The position numbers and the translations under genes were made by a program. Positions 49,538-58,490 of a stretch of 64,000 bases of DNA are shown one piece after another. Positions within the stretch are counted from its first letter, which is position 1; each line of letters starts with the position of its first letter. The DNA is from Prochlorococcus sp. AG-418-I20 (GTDB lineage Bacteria > Cyanobacteriota > Cyanobacteriia > PCC-6307 > Cyanobiaceae). The stretch spans positions 62,001 through 126,000 of the forward strand of contig QCLZ01000004.1 in NCBI GenBank assembly GCA_003214175.1, written 5' to 3'. The notes beneath the pieces were generated by a model, which worked only from the letters and a program-made list of their open reading frames with translations, was not told the DNA's origin and searched no databases.

Positions 49538-50362
49538 TTATCTATTTAATTTTCCGCTTATTAGACCTTCAAGATCTAAACTTGTACAATTAAATCCCAA
49601 ATGAGTAAAGAATTGAACTAATTCATTAAGGTTATATTTGTTAAAAAAATGCTCGAATTCATTTTTGGGGATTTCTATCCTTGCAGTTGTGCCTTGGCAT
49701 CTAACTCTAACCTCTGATAAACCACCTAATTTAAGGTATTCTTCTGCTTTTTCAACCATTTTTAGTCTTTCACTAGTAATCTCATTACCATAGGGAAATC
49801 TTGATGAGAGGCAAGGTTGAGCAGGTTTATCCCACCAAGGAAAACCTAATGCTCTTGATATATCTCTAATGTCTTGTTTTGAGAAGTTAAATCTTGCGAG
49901 GGGAGAAAGAACTCCTGCTTTTTTTGAGGCTTTTATACCTGGTCTGTAATCTTTAAGATCATCCATATTTACGCCATCCAAAACAATCTTGTAATTAAGT
50001 TTTTTAGATAAGTAGGTGGTATGTTTATGCAGTTCTTTTTTACATGCAAAGCACCTATCCTTAGGGTTCTTAGTATAATTTAACTCATCTAACTCTGATG
50101 TTTTAATTTCTAAATGTTTAACTCCAATCCATTTTGCTTGACTTCTTGCCTCTTCACGAAGTGTATTAGCTAGTGCAGGAGAAATGCCAGTAATTGCAAT
50201 GGCTTTACTACCTAATTGCTCAAATGCCAACGATGTCACAAGTGTACTGTCTACTCCTCCTGAATAAGCAATACAAACACTATCAAGACTCTTAATATAT
50301 TTTCTTATTGTATAAAGCTTTTCACTTTGTTCATCAGAGAGGATTTCTAGTTGATTGAACAT
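49538..50362 (-). CDS. larE: LarE-like ATP-dependent sulfur transferase
   Basis: PP-loop pyrophosphatase-fold protein of 274 residues; the loop is SGGVDST at 34-40. In known LarE proteins the enzyme gives its own cysteine sulfur (or cluster-bound sulfur) to the nickel-pincer cofactor of lactate racemase. The KDRCFACKKELH region contains cysteines that could be the donor. LarA, LarB and LarC are not nearby, so the cyanobacterial role may be different. It starts at the ATG at 50362 (MFNQLEILSD). Confidence 0.82.
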   Translation of the reverse strand: MFNQLEILSDEQSEKLYTIRKYIKSLDSVCIAYSGGVDSTLVTSLAFEQLGSKAIAITGISPALANTLREEARSQAKWIGVKHLEIKTSELDELNYTKNPKDRCFACKKELHKHTTYLSKKLNYKIVLDGVNMDDLKDYRPGIKASKKAGVLSPLARFNFSKQDIRDISRALGFPWWDKPAQPCLSSRFPYGNEITSERLKMVEKAEEYLKLGGLSEVRVRCQGTTARIEIPKNEFEHFFNKYNLNELVQFFTHLGFNCTSLDLEGLISGKLNR

Positions 50363-50469
50363 ACTAATTATTGTAAATTCAAATTACCTATGAATAGGTT
50401 GAATTTATTATTAAATTTTTAATAATACTCTTAACTATATCTTAGATTAAATTAATTAATGTTGTTAAA

Positions 50470-51630
50470 TTGACTGATACAGGTAGAAATAGAGGAATAG
50501 GAATTGTCACGGCAAGTGATAGCCAGGAGAGATCCAAAGGTCAATTACATATTTATGATGGCGAAGGTAAAGGAAAAAGTCAGGCAGCCTTGGGCGTTGT
50601 CCTCAGGACGATAGGACTGGGAATTTGCGAAAAAAGACAGTCAAGAGTTCTTCTTTTAAGATTTTTAAAAGGTCCTGAAAGGGCATATGATGAAGATTCG
50701 GCTATTGAGGCCTTGCAAAGAGGATTTCCACACCTGATTGATCATGTAAGGACAGGAAGATCTGAATTCTTTACTTCTGACCAAGTGACAAAGTTTGATA
50801 TTGGTGAGGCTAAAAGAGGTTGGAATATTGCTAAAGGTGCAATTGCTAGTTCTCTCTATTCTGTAGTTGTACTAGATGAGTTGAATCCAGTTCTCGATTT
50901 AGGAATGCTTGATATCAAGGAAGTTGTTGATTCGCTACAGAATCGTCCTGATGGACTTGAAATAATAATTACAGGCAGGGCAGCTCCTCCTTCATTAGTA
51001 AGAATATCGCAACTTCACTCAGAAATGAGATCGCGTTTAAAAGGAGACATATCAAAAATAAATGCAAACAGCAGATTTAATGGTGGAATTGAGATTTATA
51101 CAGGTGAAGGTAAAGGTAAATCTACAAGTGCCCTTGGCAAGGCTCTTCAAGCTATTGGTAAAGGGATTTCTCAAGATAAAAGTCATAGAGTTTTAATTTT
51201 ACAGTGGTTAAAAGGTGGAAGTGGTTATACCGAGGATGCTGCCATAGAAGCTTTGAGGGAAAGTTACCCGCATTTAGTAGATCATTTGCGCTCAGGTAGA
51301 GACGCAATTGTATGGAGAGGTCAACAGAAACCAATTGATTATGTTGAGGCCGAAAGAGCATGGGAAATTGCAAAAGCTGCTATTTTGAGTGGATTGTATA
51401 AAACAATTATTTTGGATGAATTGAATCCAACTGTTGATTTAGAGCTACTTCCTATGGAATCAATACATCAAACGCTTTTAAAAAAACCAGCAGAAACTGA
51501 AGTTGTTATTACTGGGAGATGTAAAAATGAACCTTCATACTTTGAACTCGCTGATGTTTACTCTGAAATGGTTTGTCACAAGCATTACGCAAATGTTGGA
51601 GTTGATCTAAAAAGGGGAGTAGATTACTAA
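50470..51630 (+). CDS. tandem two-domain CobO/BtuR-type adenosyltransferase-like protein
   Basis: Encodes 386 residues from a TTG start (the ATG at 50459 is out of frame). Two homologous CobO-like domains follow each other. The first has YDGEGKGKSQAALG (Walker A 31-37) and VVLDELNPVLDLG. The second, from about residue 205, has YTGEGKGKSTSALG (212-218) and IILDELNPTVDLE. CobO adenosylates cob(I)alamin in vitamin B12 synthesis. Both copies keep their P-loops, so both may bind ATP. The double form suggests an intramolecular dimer; B12 use is plausible here. Confidence 0.85.
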   Translation: MTDTGRNRGIGIVTASDSQERSKGQLHIYDGEGKGKSQAALGVVLRTIGLGICEKRQSRVLLLRFLKGPERAYDEDSAIEALQRGFPHLIDHVRTGRSEFFTSDQVTKFDIGEAKRGWNIAKGAIASSLYSVVVLDELNPVLDLGMLDIKEVVDSLQNRPDGLEIIITGRAAPPSLVRISQLHSEMRSRLKGDISKINANSRFNGGIEIYTGEGKGKSTSALGKALQAIGKGISQDKSHRVLILQWLKGGSGYTEDAAIEALRESYPHLVDHLRSGRDAIVWRGQQKPIDYVEAERAWEIAKAAILSGLYKTIILDELNPTVDLELLPMESIHQTLLKKPAETEVVITGRCKNEPSYFELADVYSEMVCHKHYANVGVDLKRGVDY

Positions 51631-51641
51631 ATATTATTATT

Positions 51642-52793
51642 CTAATTGCATAATATTTTGTTTAGCTTTTCAATTCCACCCTCAATAGATCTGGATTTAA
51701 TTTCAAATTTAGATAAGATTTTTGAAGCTTTTTCAGAGCGTTTCCCTGATTTACATATGGTGAAAACTTCTTTAATTAAGCTTTCTTTTTGAATAAATTC
51801 TAACTCAGGCTTTAGTTTTAAATGACTTAGGGGGATTGATATAGAACCCTTTATTGAAAAGGTGTTAAATTCTTCATTTTCTCTAACGTCAATTAAAAGA
51901 ATTTTACTTGGGATTGTTTTGTATAAGTTATTAAATTCATTAGCATTGATTTTTTTGATTTTATTATTATTTTCAGAACATTCATCCTCACTATAAAAGT
52001 CTATAAACTGAGAAAGATTTTTTATTCTTTTATTTATCTGATCACTTTTCAAATGTAATTTTTTCATATTCATATTTAATAAATCAAACACCAAAATTTT
52101 CCCATCTAAAACCTCACCTTTGTTCAAAATGATTTTGATAATCTCATTCACTTGAAGAATTCCTATTAACCCCGTTGATACTCCTACAACGCCATACTCT
52201 GCACAACTTTGGACAGCATTTTTTGATGGTGATTCTGGAAGCAAGTCCCGTAAATTAGGACTCGATTTATGTAGATTAAAAACACTCACTTGTCCTTCAA
52301 AGCCTTGTACACTTCCAAATACTAAAGGTTTGTTTAGTATCAAGCACGTATCGTTTATCAAATATCTAGTGCTAAAGTTATCTGTGCAGTCACAAATAAC
52401 ATCAAATTCTCGAATTATCTCTAGTGCATTTTCCGAGGTAATTCTTTTATTAAGAGTAAATACATCACTATTAGGATTGAGTCTCTTAATCCTTTCTTTA
52501 GCAGAATCAATTTTTAATTCACCAATTGTATTTGATTCATGAATAATTTGTCTTTGAAGATTAGACTTTTCTACATGATCATCATCAACTATCCCAATTT
52601 TTCCAATTCCTGCAGCTGCCAGATAAATTAGTACTGAGGATCCTAGTCCTCCTGCTCCTATGCATAAAACTGAACTATTTTTGAGTTTTAATTGTCCTTC
52701 GTTTCCTATTTCTTTTAGCGTTAAATGTTTTTGGAATCTTTCTTGTTCATCTGCATTTAAGAAATTAAATTTAATATCCTTCGAGACTGTCAT
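51642..52793 (-). CDS. moeZ: MoeZ/MoeB-like sulfur-carrier adenylyltransferase with rhodanese domain
   Basis: Encodes 383 residues. The N-terminal E1-like domain activates a MoaD/ThiS-type carrier by adenylation (nucleotide site GAGGLGSS at 46-53, then LQRQIIHESNTIG). The C-terminal rhodanese domain has the active-site loop VFTICKSGKRSEKA with the sulfur-accepting Cys. The zinc-binding CxxC pairs of MoeB are absent, as in cyanobacterial MoeZ. With thiC in the same window, a thiamine-sulfur or tRNA-thiolation role is plausible, in addition to or instead of molybdopterin. It lies convergent with the CobO-like gene. Confidence 0.86.
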   Translation of the reverse strand: MTVSKDIKFNFLNADEQERFQKHLTLKEIGNEGQLKLKNSSVLCIGAGGLGSSVLIYLAAAGIGKIGIVDDDHVEKSNLQRQIIHESNTIGELKIDSAKERIKRLNPNSDVFTLNKRITSENALEIIREFDVICDCTDNFSTRYLINDTCLILNKPLVFGSVQGFEGQVSVFNLHKSSPNLRDLLPESPSKNAVQSCAEYGVVGVSTGLIGILQVNEIIKIILNKGEVLDGKILVFDLLNMNMKKLHLKSDQINKRIKNLSQFIDFYSEDECSENNNKIKKINANEFNNLYKTIPSKILLIDVRENEEFNTFSIKGSISIPLSHLKLKPELEFIQKESLIKEVFTICKSGKRSEKASKILSKFEIKSRSIEGGIEKLNKILCN

Positions 52794-53082
52794 TTTTAAT
52801 TTCTTACAATAATCTTATTAAGTCATGATAATTAAAAAAAATTTTTTTAACCTTCCTAAGGTTTGTAATTCTTGGGATTTATTAATGTTTTTGTTAGAAC
52901 AAGATAATATTTGAAATTATTTTTTTAAATAAGATTTCCTGCAGATTATATTCAAAACTAATGTATATCAATCCTTCTAAAAAATACAAATTGTGTCGGT
53001 TCGGAATTACACATAACAAAAAGGTAGCAAATAGACAATTTTTCCGTTATTGTCTGGTTCATATATTGAGATTACTGATTTC
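52794..53082. other. intergenic region upstream of the CAAD protein
   Basis: Nearly 290 bases without a coding region. GACAA at about 53032-53036 and TTGTC at 53049-53053 form a five-base dyad that overlaps the end. A divergent promoter pair for moeZ and the CAAD gene probably lies here, but no strong consensus was found on either strand. No known RNA gene was recognised. Confidence 0.4.
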
Positions 53083-53448
53083 ATGAGTGATAACACACCA
53101 GAGTCAAATCAAGACTCCGGCTCCGCTACAAGCTCAGAAACTAAAAGCTTTTCAGAAAAGTATTCTGATGTGATGGGTAAAGTCAACGAAACACTTGGAA
53201 ATGTTGATTGGACCCAGATGGGTAAATACGGCAAGGCGGCAGGAATCATTGCTGTTGTTGTTATTGCGCAAATAATCATAAAAGTTGTTATCGACACAAT
53301 AAATTTTTTCCCTCTCTTGCCTGGTCTTCTTGAACTTCTCGGAGTTATAGTTGTAGGCCAATGGAGTTGGCAGAACCTACGTACAAGTGAGAATCGTGAA
53401 GCTGTTTTAGATAAGGTACAAAATCTTAAGAAAACTTATTTAGGATAA
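53083..53448 (+). CDS. CURT1/CAAD-domain thylakoid membrane protein
   Basis: Encodes 121 residues from the ATG at 53083 (MSDNTPESNQDS); an in-frame TTG upstream gives an unlikely start. A polar, Ser-rich N terminus leads into an amphipathic helix (SFSEKYSDVMGKVNETL) and two hydrophobic helices (AAGIIAVVVIAQIIIKVVIDTI, then LPGLLELLGVIVVGQW). A C-terminal helix ends it. This is the CAAD/CURT1 pattern. In other cyanobacteria CurT shapes thylakoid curvature; that role is inferred here. Confidence 0.85.
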   Translation: MSDNTPESNQDSGSATSSETKSFSEKYSDVMGKVNETLGNVDWTQMGKYGKAAGIIAVVVIAQIIIKVVIDTINFFPLLPGLLELLGVIVVGQWSWQNLRTSENREAVLDKVQNLKKTYLG

Positions 53449-53454
53449 TAGCTT

Positions 53455-54333
53455 TCACATATTAATTATCGATTTAACATAATCTTTGACTTGATAAAGG
53501 TATGAACCTTTAAACATATTCGCATGATTTAGTATGTGATAAAAATTATAGATAATAATTCTTTTATCAAACCCCTTCTTTATGGGGAAAATTTTATGGT
53601 ACTCATCATAAAATTCCTTTCTAAAACCCCCAAAAAGTTTTGTCATAGCTATATCCACTTCATTATCTGCCCACCATGATGCAGGGTCAAATATAACTCC
53701 TTTACCATTTTTGTCTATTCCTGCATTTCCTGACCACAAATCACCATGAACAAGAGTATTTTTTGGTTCATGATTTAACAATACTGATTTAATTTTTTCT
53801 TTAAGTTTATTTATTGTCTCGTTGTCTAATAAATGATTCTTAAGAATTGATAATTGTGGGAGTACCCTTAAATTTAAAAAGCAATCTGACCAATTATTTT
53901 CCCAGCCTTTTTTCTGATCTGTTGTTCCAATAAAACCTTCAACCGGGAACCCAAACATTTTTGGATTACATTCTGCTGATTTTAAGTGCATTTCTCCTAA
54001 ACCTTTTCCAAGTTTTTTTTGGTCGAATTTTTGCATATCTATCCATTCAATCAAGAGAATCTCAATATTGTTTATATTTTTATATGCAATAACTTCGGGA
54101 ATAACCAAGATTTCTCTATTAATATACTTTCTTAAATTTTGAAGACAATATTTTTCAAATTCAAGAAATTTTTTGTTTCTAATGTTTTTTTTAAGGAATA
54201 ATTTTTTGTTTGAGAATTCTATTTTCCAGGAACTATGAATATCACCTCCATGGACTTGTTCAATACTTTTTGGATAGGTTTCACCTAATTCTTCACAAAT
54301 TTCGTTAATTTCAATGGGAGATAATTTTTGCAT
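53455..54333 (-). CDS. fructosamine/ketosamine kinase-like protein
   Basis: Encodes 292 residues of the aminoglycoside-phosphotransferase fold. The catalytic loop is LVHGDLWSGNAG and the metal Asp is in GVIFDPASWWADNEVDIAMTKLFGG. Both match the fructosamine-3-kinase family, which phosphorylates sugars attached to protein amines. The N-terminal nucleotide region (VHGGDIHSSWKIE) is typical. It probably repairs glycated proteins. It lies head to head with the desaturase gene; the two starts are four bases apart. Confidence 0.9.
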   Translation of the reverse strand: MQKLSPIEINEICEELGETYPKSIEQVHGGDIHSSWKIEFSNKKLFLKKNIRNKKFLEFEKYCLQNLRKYINREILVIPEVIAYKNINNIEILLIEWIDMQKFDQKKLGKGLGEMHLKSAECNPKMFGFPVEGFIGTTDQKKGWENNWSDCFLNLRVLPQLSILKNHLLDNETINKLKEKIKSVLLNHEPKNTLVHGDLWSGNAGIDKNGKGVIFDPASWWADNEVDIAMTKLFGGFRKEFYDEYHKIFPIKKGFDKRIIIYNFYHILNHANMFKGSYLYQVKDYVKSIINM

Positions 54334-54337
54334 TTTA

Positions 54338-55840
54338 ATGAGACAGTCCGAAGTTGTTGTTATTGGCGCCGGTATAGCAGGACTAACCTCTGCAGCAATT
54401 TTATCAAAACAAGGCTTATCAGTGACTTTAATCGAATCTCATACTCAAGCAGGAGGATGTGCCGGTACCTTTAAAAGAAAGAATTATATATTTGATGTTG
54501 GTGCAACTCAGGTTGCCGGTTTAGAGAAGGGAGGAATACATTCTAGAATTTTTAATTTTTTAGATATTCCATCCCCAGAAGCCTCAATTTTAGACCCAGC
54601 TTGTATTGTTGATTTAGATGATGGTAAGCCCATATCTATTTGGTATGAAAAAAGTAAATGGATTGCTGAACAAGAAATGCAGTTTCCAGGGAGTAGTAAA
54701 TTTTGGAAACTATGTACTCTCATTCATCAAAGTAATTGGATATTTGCAAATAATAATCCCGTATTACCAATAAGTAATTTTTGGGATTTTTCCCAACTTT
54801 TTAAAGCACTAGTACCATCAAATCTCGTCACAGGTATTTTACTTAAATCTACTATTTTTGATTTATTACGGATTTGTGGATTATCCAAGAATGAGCGCTT
54901 GATAAAATTTTTAAATCTTCAACTTAAACTTTATTCTCAAGAGGACGTTTATAACACAGCAGCGTTATACGGAGCTACTGTTCTTCAGATGTGTCAACAG
55001 CCACATGGTCTATGGCATCTTAAAAAATCTATGCAGTCTTTAAGTGAAGCATTAGAAAGTTCATTAAGTAAAACTGGAGTTAATCTAATTTTTGGACAAA
55101 AAGTTAATTCTATAAATTTTGATGATGTAAATACTTGTTGGGAAGTATCTGCAAGTTCTAAAAAAAATTCTTTTACTTACCAAGCAAAAGATCTGATTTA
55201 TACCCCGCCTCCTCAATCTTTGCTGAGGCATTTAAAAGATCCTATAAAAAACAAGCAAAGGTATAAAAATCGACTTAATAATTTGCCTGATCCAAGTGGA
55301 GCTTTAGTTTTTTATTCGGCATTAAAAAAAGAACATATAAAAAAAACTTTCTCCAATCATTATCAATTTGTTTCGAACGAATTTGGCTCTTTATTTGTAT
55401 CAATTAGTGATGAAGGTGATGGAAGAGCTCCAAAAGGCGAGGTTACGTTAATTGCGAGTATCTTTACCAATACTAAAGATTGGTTTGATTTAGATAAATC
55501 AACTTATCTGAACAAGAAAAATGATTCCATGAAAAAAATATCGATTGAATTGGAAAAACAATTTGATATTGATCCTGAAAATTGGCTACATAGAGAATTA
55601 GCCACTCCATTGGGATTTGAAAGATGGACTAATAGACCTAATGGAATAGTTGGGGGGCTTGGTCAAAATCCAGATATTTTTGGTTTATTTGGATTATCAA
55701 GTAGGACTCCTTTTGAAGGCTTGTGGCTCTGTGGAGATTCAATTTATCCAGGCGAGGGAACTGCAGGTGTTAGTCAGTCTGCATTAATGGTCGCAAGGCA
55801 AATTTTAGCTGCAAAAGGTATAGAAAATTTTAATTTATGA
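54338..55840 (+). CDS. carotenoid desaturase/isomerase-family FAD protein, CrtD-like
   Basis: FAD-dependent oxidoreductase of 500 residues from the ATG at 54338 (an ATG at 54314 would overlap the divergent gene). The dinucleotide site is VVVIGAGIAGLTSAAILSKQG, and the family end has LWLCGDSIYPGEGTAGVSQSALMVA. Related proteins are CrtD (C-3',4' desaturase), CrtH/CrtISO and phytoene desaturase. CrtD is the best guess from general resemblance, but sequence alone does not settle it. The 3' end overlaps tyrA tail to tail by 11 bases. Confidence 0.78.
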   Translation: MRQSEVVVIGAGIAGLTSAAILSKQGLSVTLIESHTQAGGCAGTFKRKNYIFDVGATQVAGLEKGGIHSRIFNFLDIPSPEASILDPACIVDLDDGKPISIWYEKSKWIAEQEMQFPGSSKFWKLCTLIHQSNWIFANNNPVLPISNFWDFSQLFKALVPSNLVTGILLKSTIFDLLRICGLSKNERLIKFLNLQLKLYSQEDVYNTAALYGATVLQMCQQPHGLWHLKKSMQSLSEALESSLSKTGVNLIFGQKVNSINFDDVNTCWEVSASSKKNSFTYQAKDLIYTPPPQSLLRHLKDPIKNKQRYKNRLNNLPDPSGALVFYSALKKEHIKKTFSNHYQFVSNEFGSLFVSISDEGDGRAPKGEVTLIASIFTNTKDWFDLDKSTYLNKKNDSMKKISIELEKQFDIDPENWLHRELATPLGFERWTNRPNGIVGGLGQNPDIFGLFGLSSRTPFEGLWLCGDSIYPGEGTAGVSQSALMVARQILAAKGIENFNL

Positions 55841-56669
55841 AATTTTCTCTGACTTCTTTTGCTTCAGCAAGTTTGTTAGAAAGTAAATCCCAATTTTTTT
55901 CTTTAATCAAAGATTCCAGTGTATTCAGCTTGTTCTTAAAATTATTTATAGCATTTAAAACATTAATCTGATTATTAATAGCTAAATCTAAGCCTAATTG
56001 TTTATTGCCGCCCCCAACTCTTGAAGTGTCAGCAAATCCTGTAGCTGCCAGTTTTTGTGTGATATCTAATAAAGATTGATTATTTTGTGTATTTACAGTT
56101 TCTATTAGGGCTGTAGCCAAAAATATAGGTAAATGAGAGATTAAAGAAACTGCTTCATCATGCTCTGTTGGCGATGCATGGCAAATTTCACAATCCATTG
56201 ATTTTATTAGTTGGGAAAGAGTGCTTAATGCACTTAAATTAGTTTTTTCTGTAGGGGTAATAATCCATTTTGCATTTTTAAAAAGATCTTCAAATCCTGA
56301 ATCAACTCCTTTTTTTTCTGTTCCTGCCATTGGATGTGATCCAATAAATAAAGGATGCAAATCTTCCCATGTTTTTACAATTGGTTCTTTTACAGAGCCT
56401 ACATCAGTTAGTATTATTCCCTTAGGTATTGATGCTACTAATCGTTCAGATGGACTGATCAAATCTTTGATAGGCAATGCCAAAATTATGAGCTCACATT
56501 TTTTTAGTAAGCTCAGATCACAGCTAACAAAATTTGCAAGCTTTTGTTCCTTAGCTTTTTTTTCATTAAATTCATTATTTACTATTCCATAAATTGTATG
56601 GTTTAGACTTTGGAGTTTTAATCCTAAAGAACCGCCTATTAAACCTAAACCTACTATTCCAATTTTCAT
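55830..56669 (-). CDS. tyrA: arogenate/prephenate dehydrogenase TyrA
   Basis: Makes tyrosine precursors by oxidative decarboxylation of arogenate or prephenate with NADP+. The 279-residue product has the Rossmann motif GIVGLGLIGGSLGLKL and the LTDVGSVK, SHPMAGTEKKG and HDEAVSLISHLP segments. Cyanobacterial enzymes usually prefer arogenate and NADP+. There is no chorismate-mutase or ACT domain. It diverges from the helicase-like gene across 95 bases. Confidence 0.94.
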   Translation of the reverse strand: MKIGIVGLGLIGGSLGLKLQSLNHTIYGIVNNEFNEKKAKEQKLANFVSCDLSLLKKCELIILALPIKDLISPSERLVASIPKGIILTDVGSVKEPIVKTWEDLHPLFIGSHPMAGTEKKGVDSGFEDLFKNAKWIITPTEKTNLSALSTLSQLIKSMDCEICHASPTEHDEAVSLISHLPIFLATALIETVNTQNNQSLLDITQKLAATGFADTSRVGGGNKQLGLDLAINNQINVLNAINNFKNKLNTLESLIKEKNWDLLSNKLAEAKEVRENFIN

Positions 56670-56764
56670 AGATTGATTAATTTAAGACCCTCTTATATTG
56701 ATACCAATTTTTTGTATATTAGGTTAATAAATTTTGTATGTATTGAAAATTAAATTAATTATAA

Positions 56765-58213
56765 ATGCTTGAAATTTTAAGTCATCAATATTTGAAAAAT
56801 TTTTTGAGAGATCAAAGTATTAATTGGGAACACATATATTCTTTTGGGAGGATAATTTCCAAATGTATTGAAAATAATTCTACATACTTAATTAATTCAG
56901 AAATCTTCTCCAGCTATGATTGGTTATCTCCAATTTTGATTTCTCTATTTTTAAAGGAAGAGGATTCAACTTTTATTTTATCTGAAGAAAAAATTGAATA
57001 CATCAAACGATTCCAGATTGATTTATTGAAAAATCTAGGTTTTAATTTTGGTTTAAAAAATGATCAACTGATTTTTGCAAATCATCATGTTCGCTTGATT
57101 ACAATAAAAGGCTTACTTAACGATCCTAATTCTCTTAGTCTTAGAAATCATCGAATAGTTTATTCTGGAATTGAGGATATAAAACAGGATTTAGAAAATC
57201 ATTTTAGAATTTCTTTACTTAAAAAGGATTGGAGAAGAAATTCTAAAGAATTTGAATTAATCAATCAAAAATTTATAAAAGTATATGATTCCTTGAAGAA
57301 AAAGTTCTTTTCGAGAAAGCTCTTAGGAAATAATTATATCAAGTTAGATGATAAAGAAATTAGTTTTTTTTCAAGTTTTTTTCATGAATATTCTTTTTTT
57401 TCTGATAAATTTTTAAGTATTGACAAAGCTTTATATCAAGGTTGGGCATGTTGGGTGAAATTAAATCATATAAATTTAGATTGGAATTTGTATTTGCAGC
57501 CAATAGATGAACTTTCTCAAATTAAGGAATTTTTTTCGAATAATAAATTTGTTTTTTTATCAGTATTGAGAAAAGATAATTTTTTTCAAATGTATCTCAA
57601 AAAGCACAGTTTAGAAATTGACTTGGTTATTAATTTTAAAAGTAATTTTGAAGAGAAAAAGATTTCATTATATATACCCTCTAAACAGTTGCTTCCTAAT
57701 AATCCTCTTTTTACTAATTCAATCTTGGATAAATGCAAAAATTTAATACTTTTTAGAAAGGGATTAACTTTAGTTTTGTCTGACGATATTGATTTAAAAA
57801 ATAAACTTGCTACAGAATTAGCTTCTAAGTACGGGAAGAGGGTATTGCTAGAGTCAATTCCCGCTGGTGAAAATGAAATCCTTTGCTCAAGTTTTGATTG
57901 GTGGATCACTAATTCTTATTTAATTCAAATTCCAGAACAAATTATCATTCCGTTACTACCGATTCCTAATATGTTAGAACCTATTAACTCAATTACTGTT
58001 TCTCATAAAAAAAAGCTTTCCCAAGATTGGTTTAGAGACTTCTTTCTTCCTCAAGCCAGATTAAAACTTGAAAGATCTATTTCTCCTTTAAGAAAAAATT
58101 CAGGTAAGTTAGTAATTTTAGATGGAAGAGTAAATAAAAGAAACTGGGGAAGATTACTTTTGCAAAACATTCAACCCTCAAAACAAATTAACTATATGCT
58201 ACCTTTTGATTAG
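56765..58213 (+). CDS. degenerate DinG-like helicase
   Basis: Encodes 482 residues. The last 70 or so follow the pattern of the DinG/XPD helicase C terminus: a polypeptide-loop (FFLPQARLKLERSISPLRKNSGKLVILDGR, about 420-450), then NWGRLLLQNIQPS. The expected motif VI has lost the Q..GR..R arginine fingers, reading ERSISPLRK. No Walker A is visible in the N-terminal half. It is therefore unlikely to be an active ATPase and may be a structural or regulatory relic. The product is very rich in Phe, Lys, Asn and Ile. Confidence 0.6.
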   Translation: MLEILSHQYLKNFLRDQSINWEHIYSFGRIISKCIENNSTYLINSEIFSSYDWLSPILISLFLKEEDSTFILSEEKIEYIKRFQIDLLKNLGFNFGLKNDQLIFANHHVRLITIKGLLNDPNSLSLRNHRIVYSGIEDIKQDLENHFRISLLKKDWRRNSKEFELINQKFIKVYDSLKKKFFSRKLLGNNYIKLDDKEISFFSSFFHEYSFFSDKFLSIDKALYQGWACWVKLNHINLDWNLYLQPIDELSQIKEFFSNNKFVFLSVLRKDNFFQMYLKKHSLEIDLVINFKSNFEEKKISLYIPSKQLLPNNPLFTNSILDKCKNLILFRKGLTLVLSDDIDLKNKLATELASKYGKRVLLESIPAGENEILCSSFDWWITNSYLIQIPEQIIIPLLPIPNMLEPINSITVSHKKKLSQDWFRDFFLPQARLKLERSISPLRKNSGKLVILDGRVNKRNWGRLLLQNIQPSKQINYMLPFD

Positions 58214-58242
58214 GCTATGATTTTGTAAATAACTAAAGAAAT

Positions 58243-58488
58243 ATGGGAGAATCAAAAAGACGTAAAATACTTGGGTTACCTCCCAAAAAAAATAATACTA
58301 ATACTAAATTTGATGAGTCTCCAAGATTATTTGAATGGCTTCCCTTTACAATCAATCAAAGAGATAACCTAATTAAATTAAGTATTAAGGCGAGTTGGTT
58401 TGGAATTGGAGGTTTAGTAGTCTTATGGGTTGTAGTAAGATTTATAGGACCTGCTGCTGGTTGGTGGACTTTGGCTGATTCTATATAA
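58243..58488 (+). CDS. DUF2839 small membrane protein
   Basis: Encodes 81 residues. The N terminus MGESKRRKILGLPPK is the typical opening of the DUF2839 cyanobacterial family. A polar middle leads to one hydrophobic helix (WFGIGGLVVLWVVVRFIG, about 53-70) and a short tail. It probably sits in the thylakoid or plasma membrane with the basic end inside. The role is unknown. It converges on recA with two bases between them. Confidence 0.8.
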   Translation: MGESKRRKILGLPPKKNNTNTKFDESPRLFEWLPFTINQRDNLIKLSIKASWFGIGGLVVLWVVVRFIGPAAGWWTLADSI

Positions 58489-58490
58489 AT

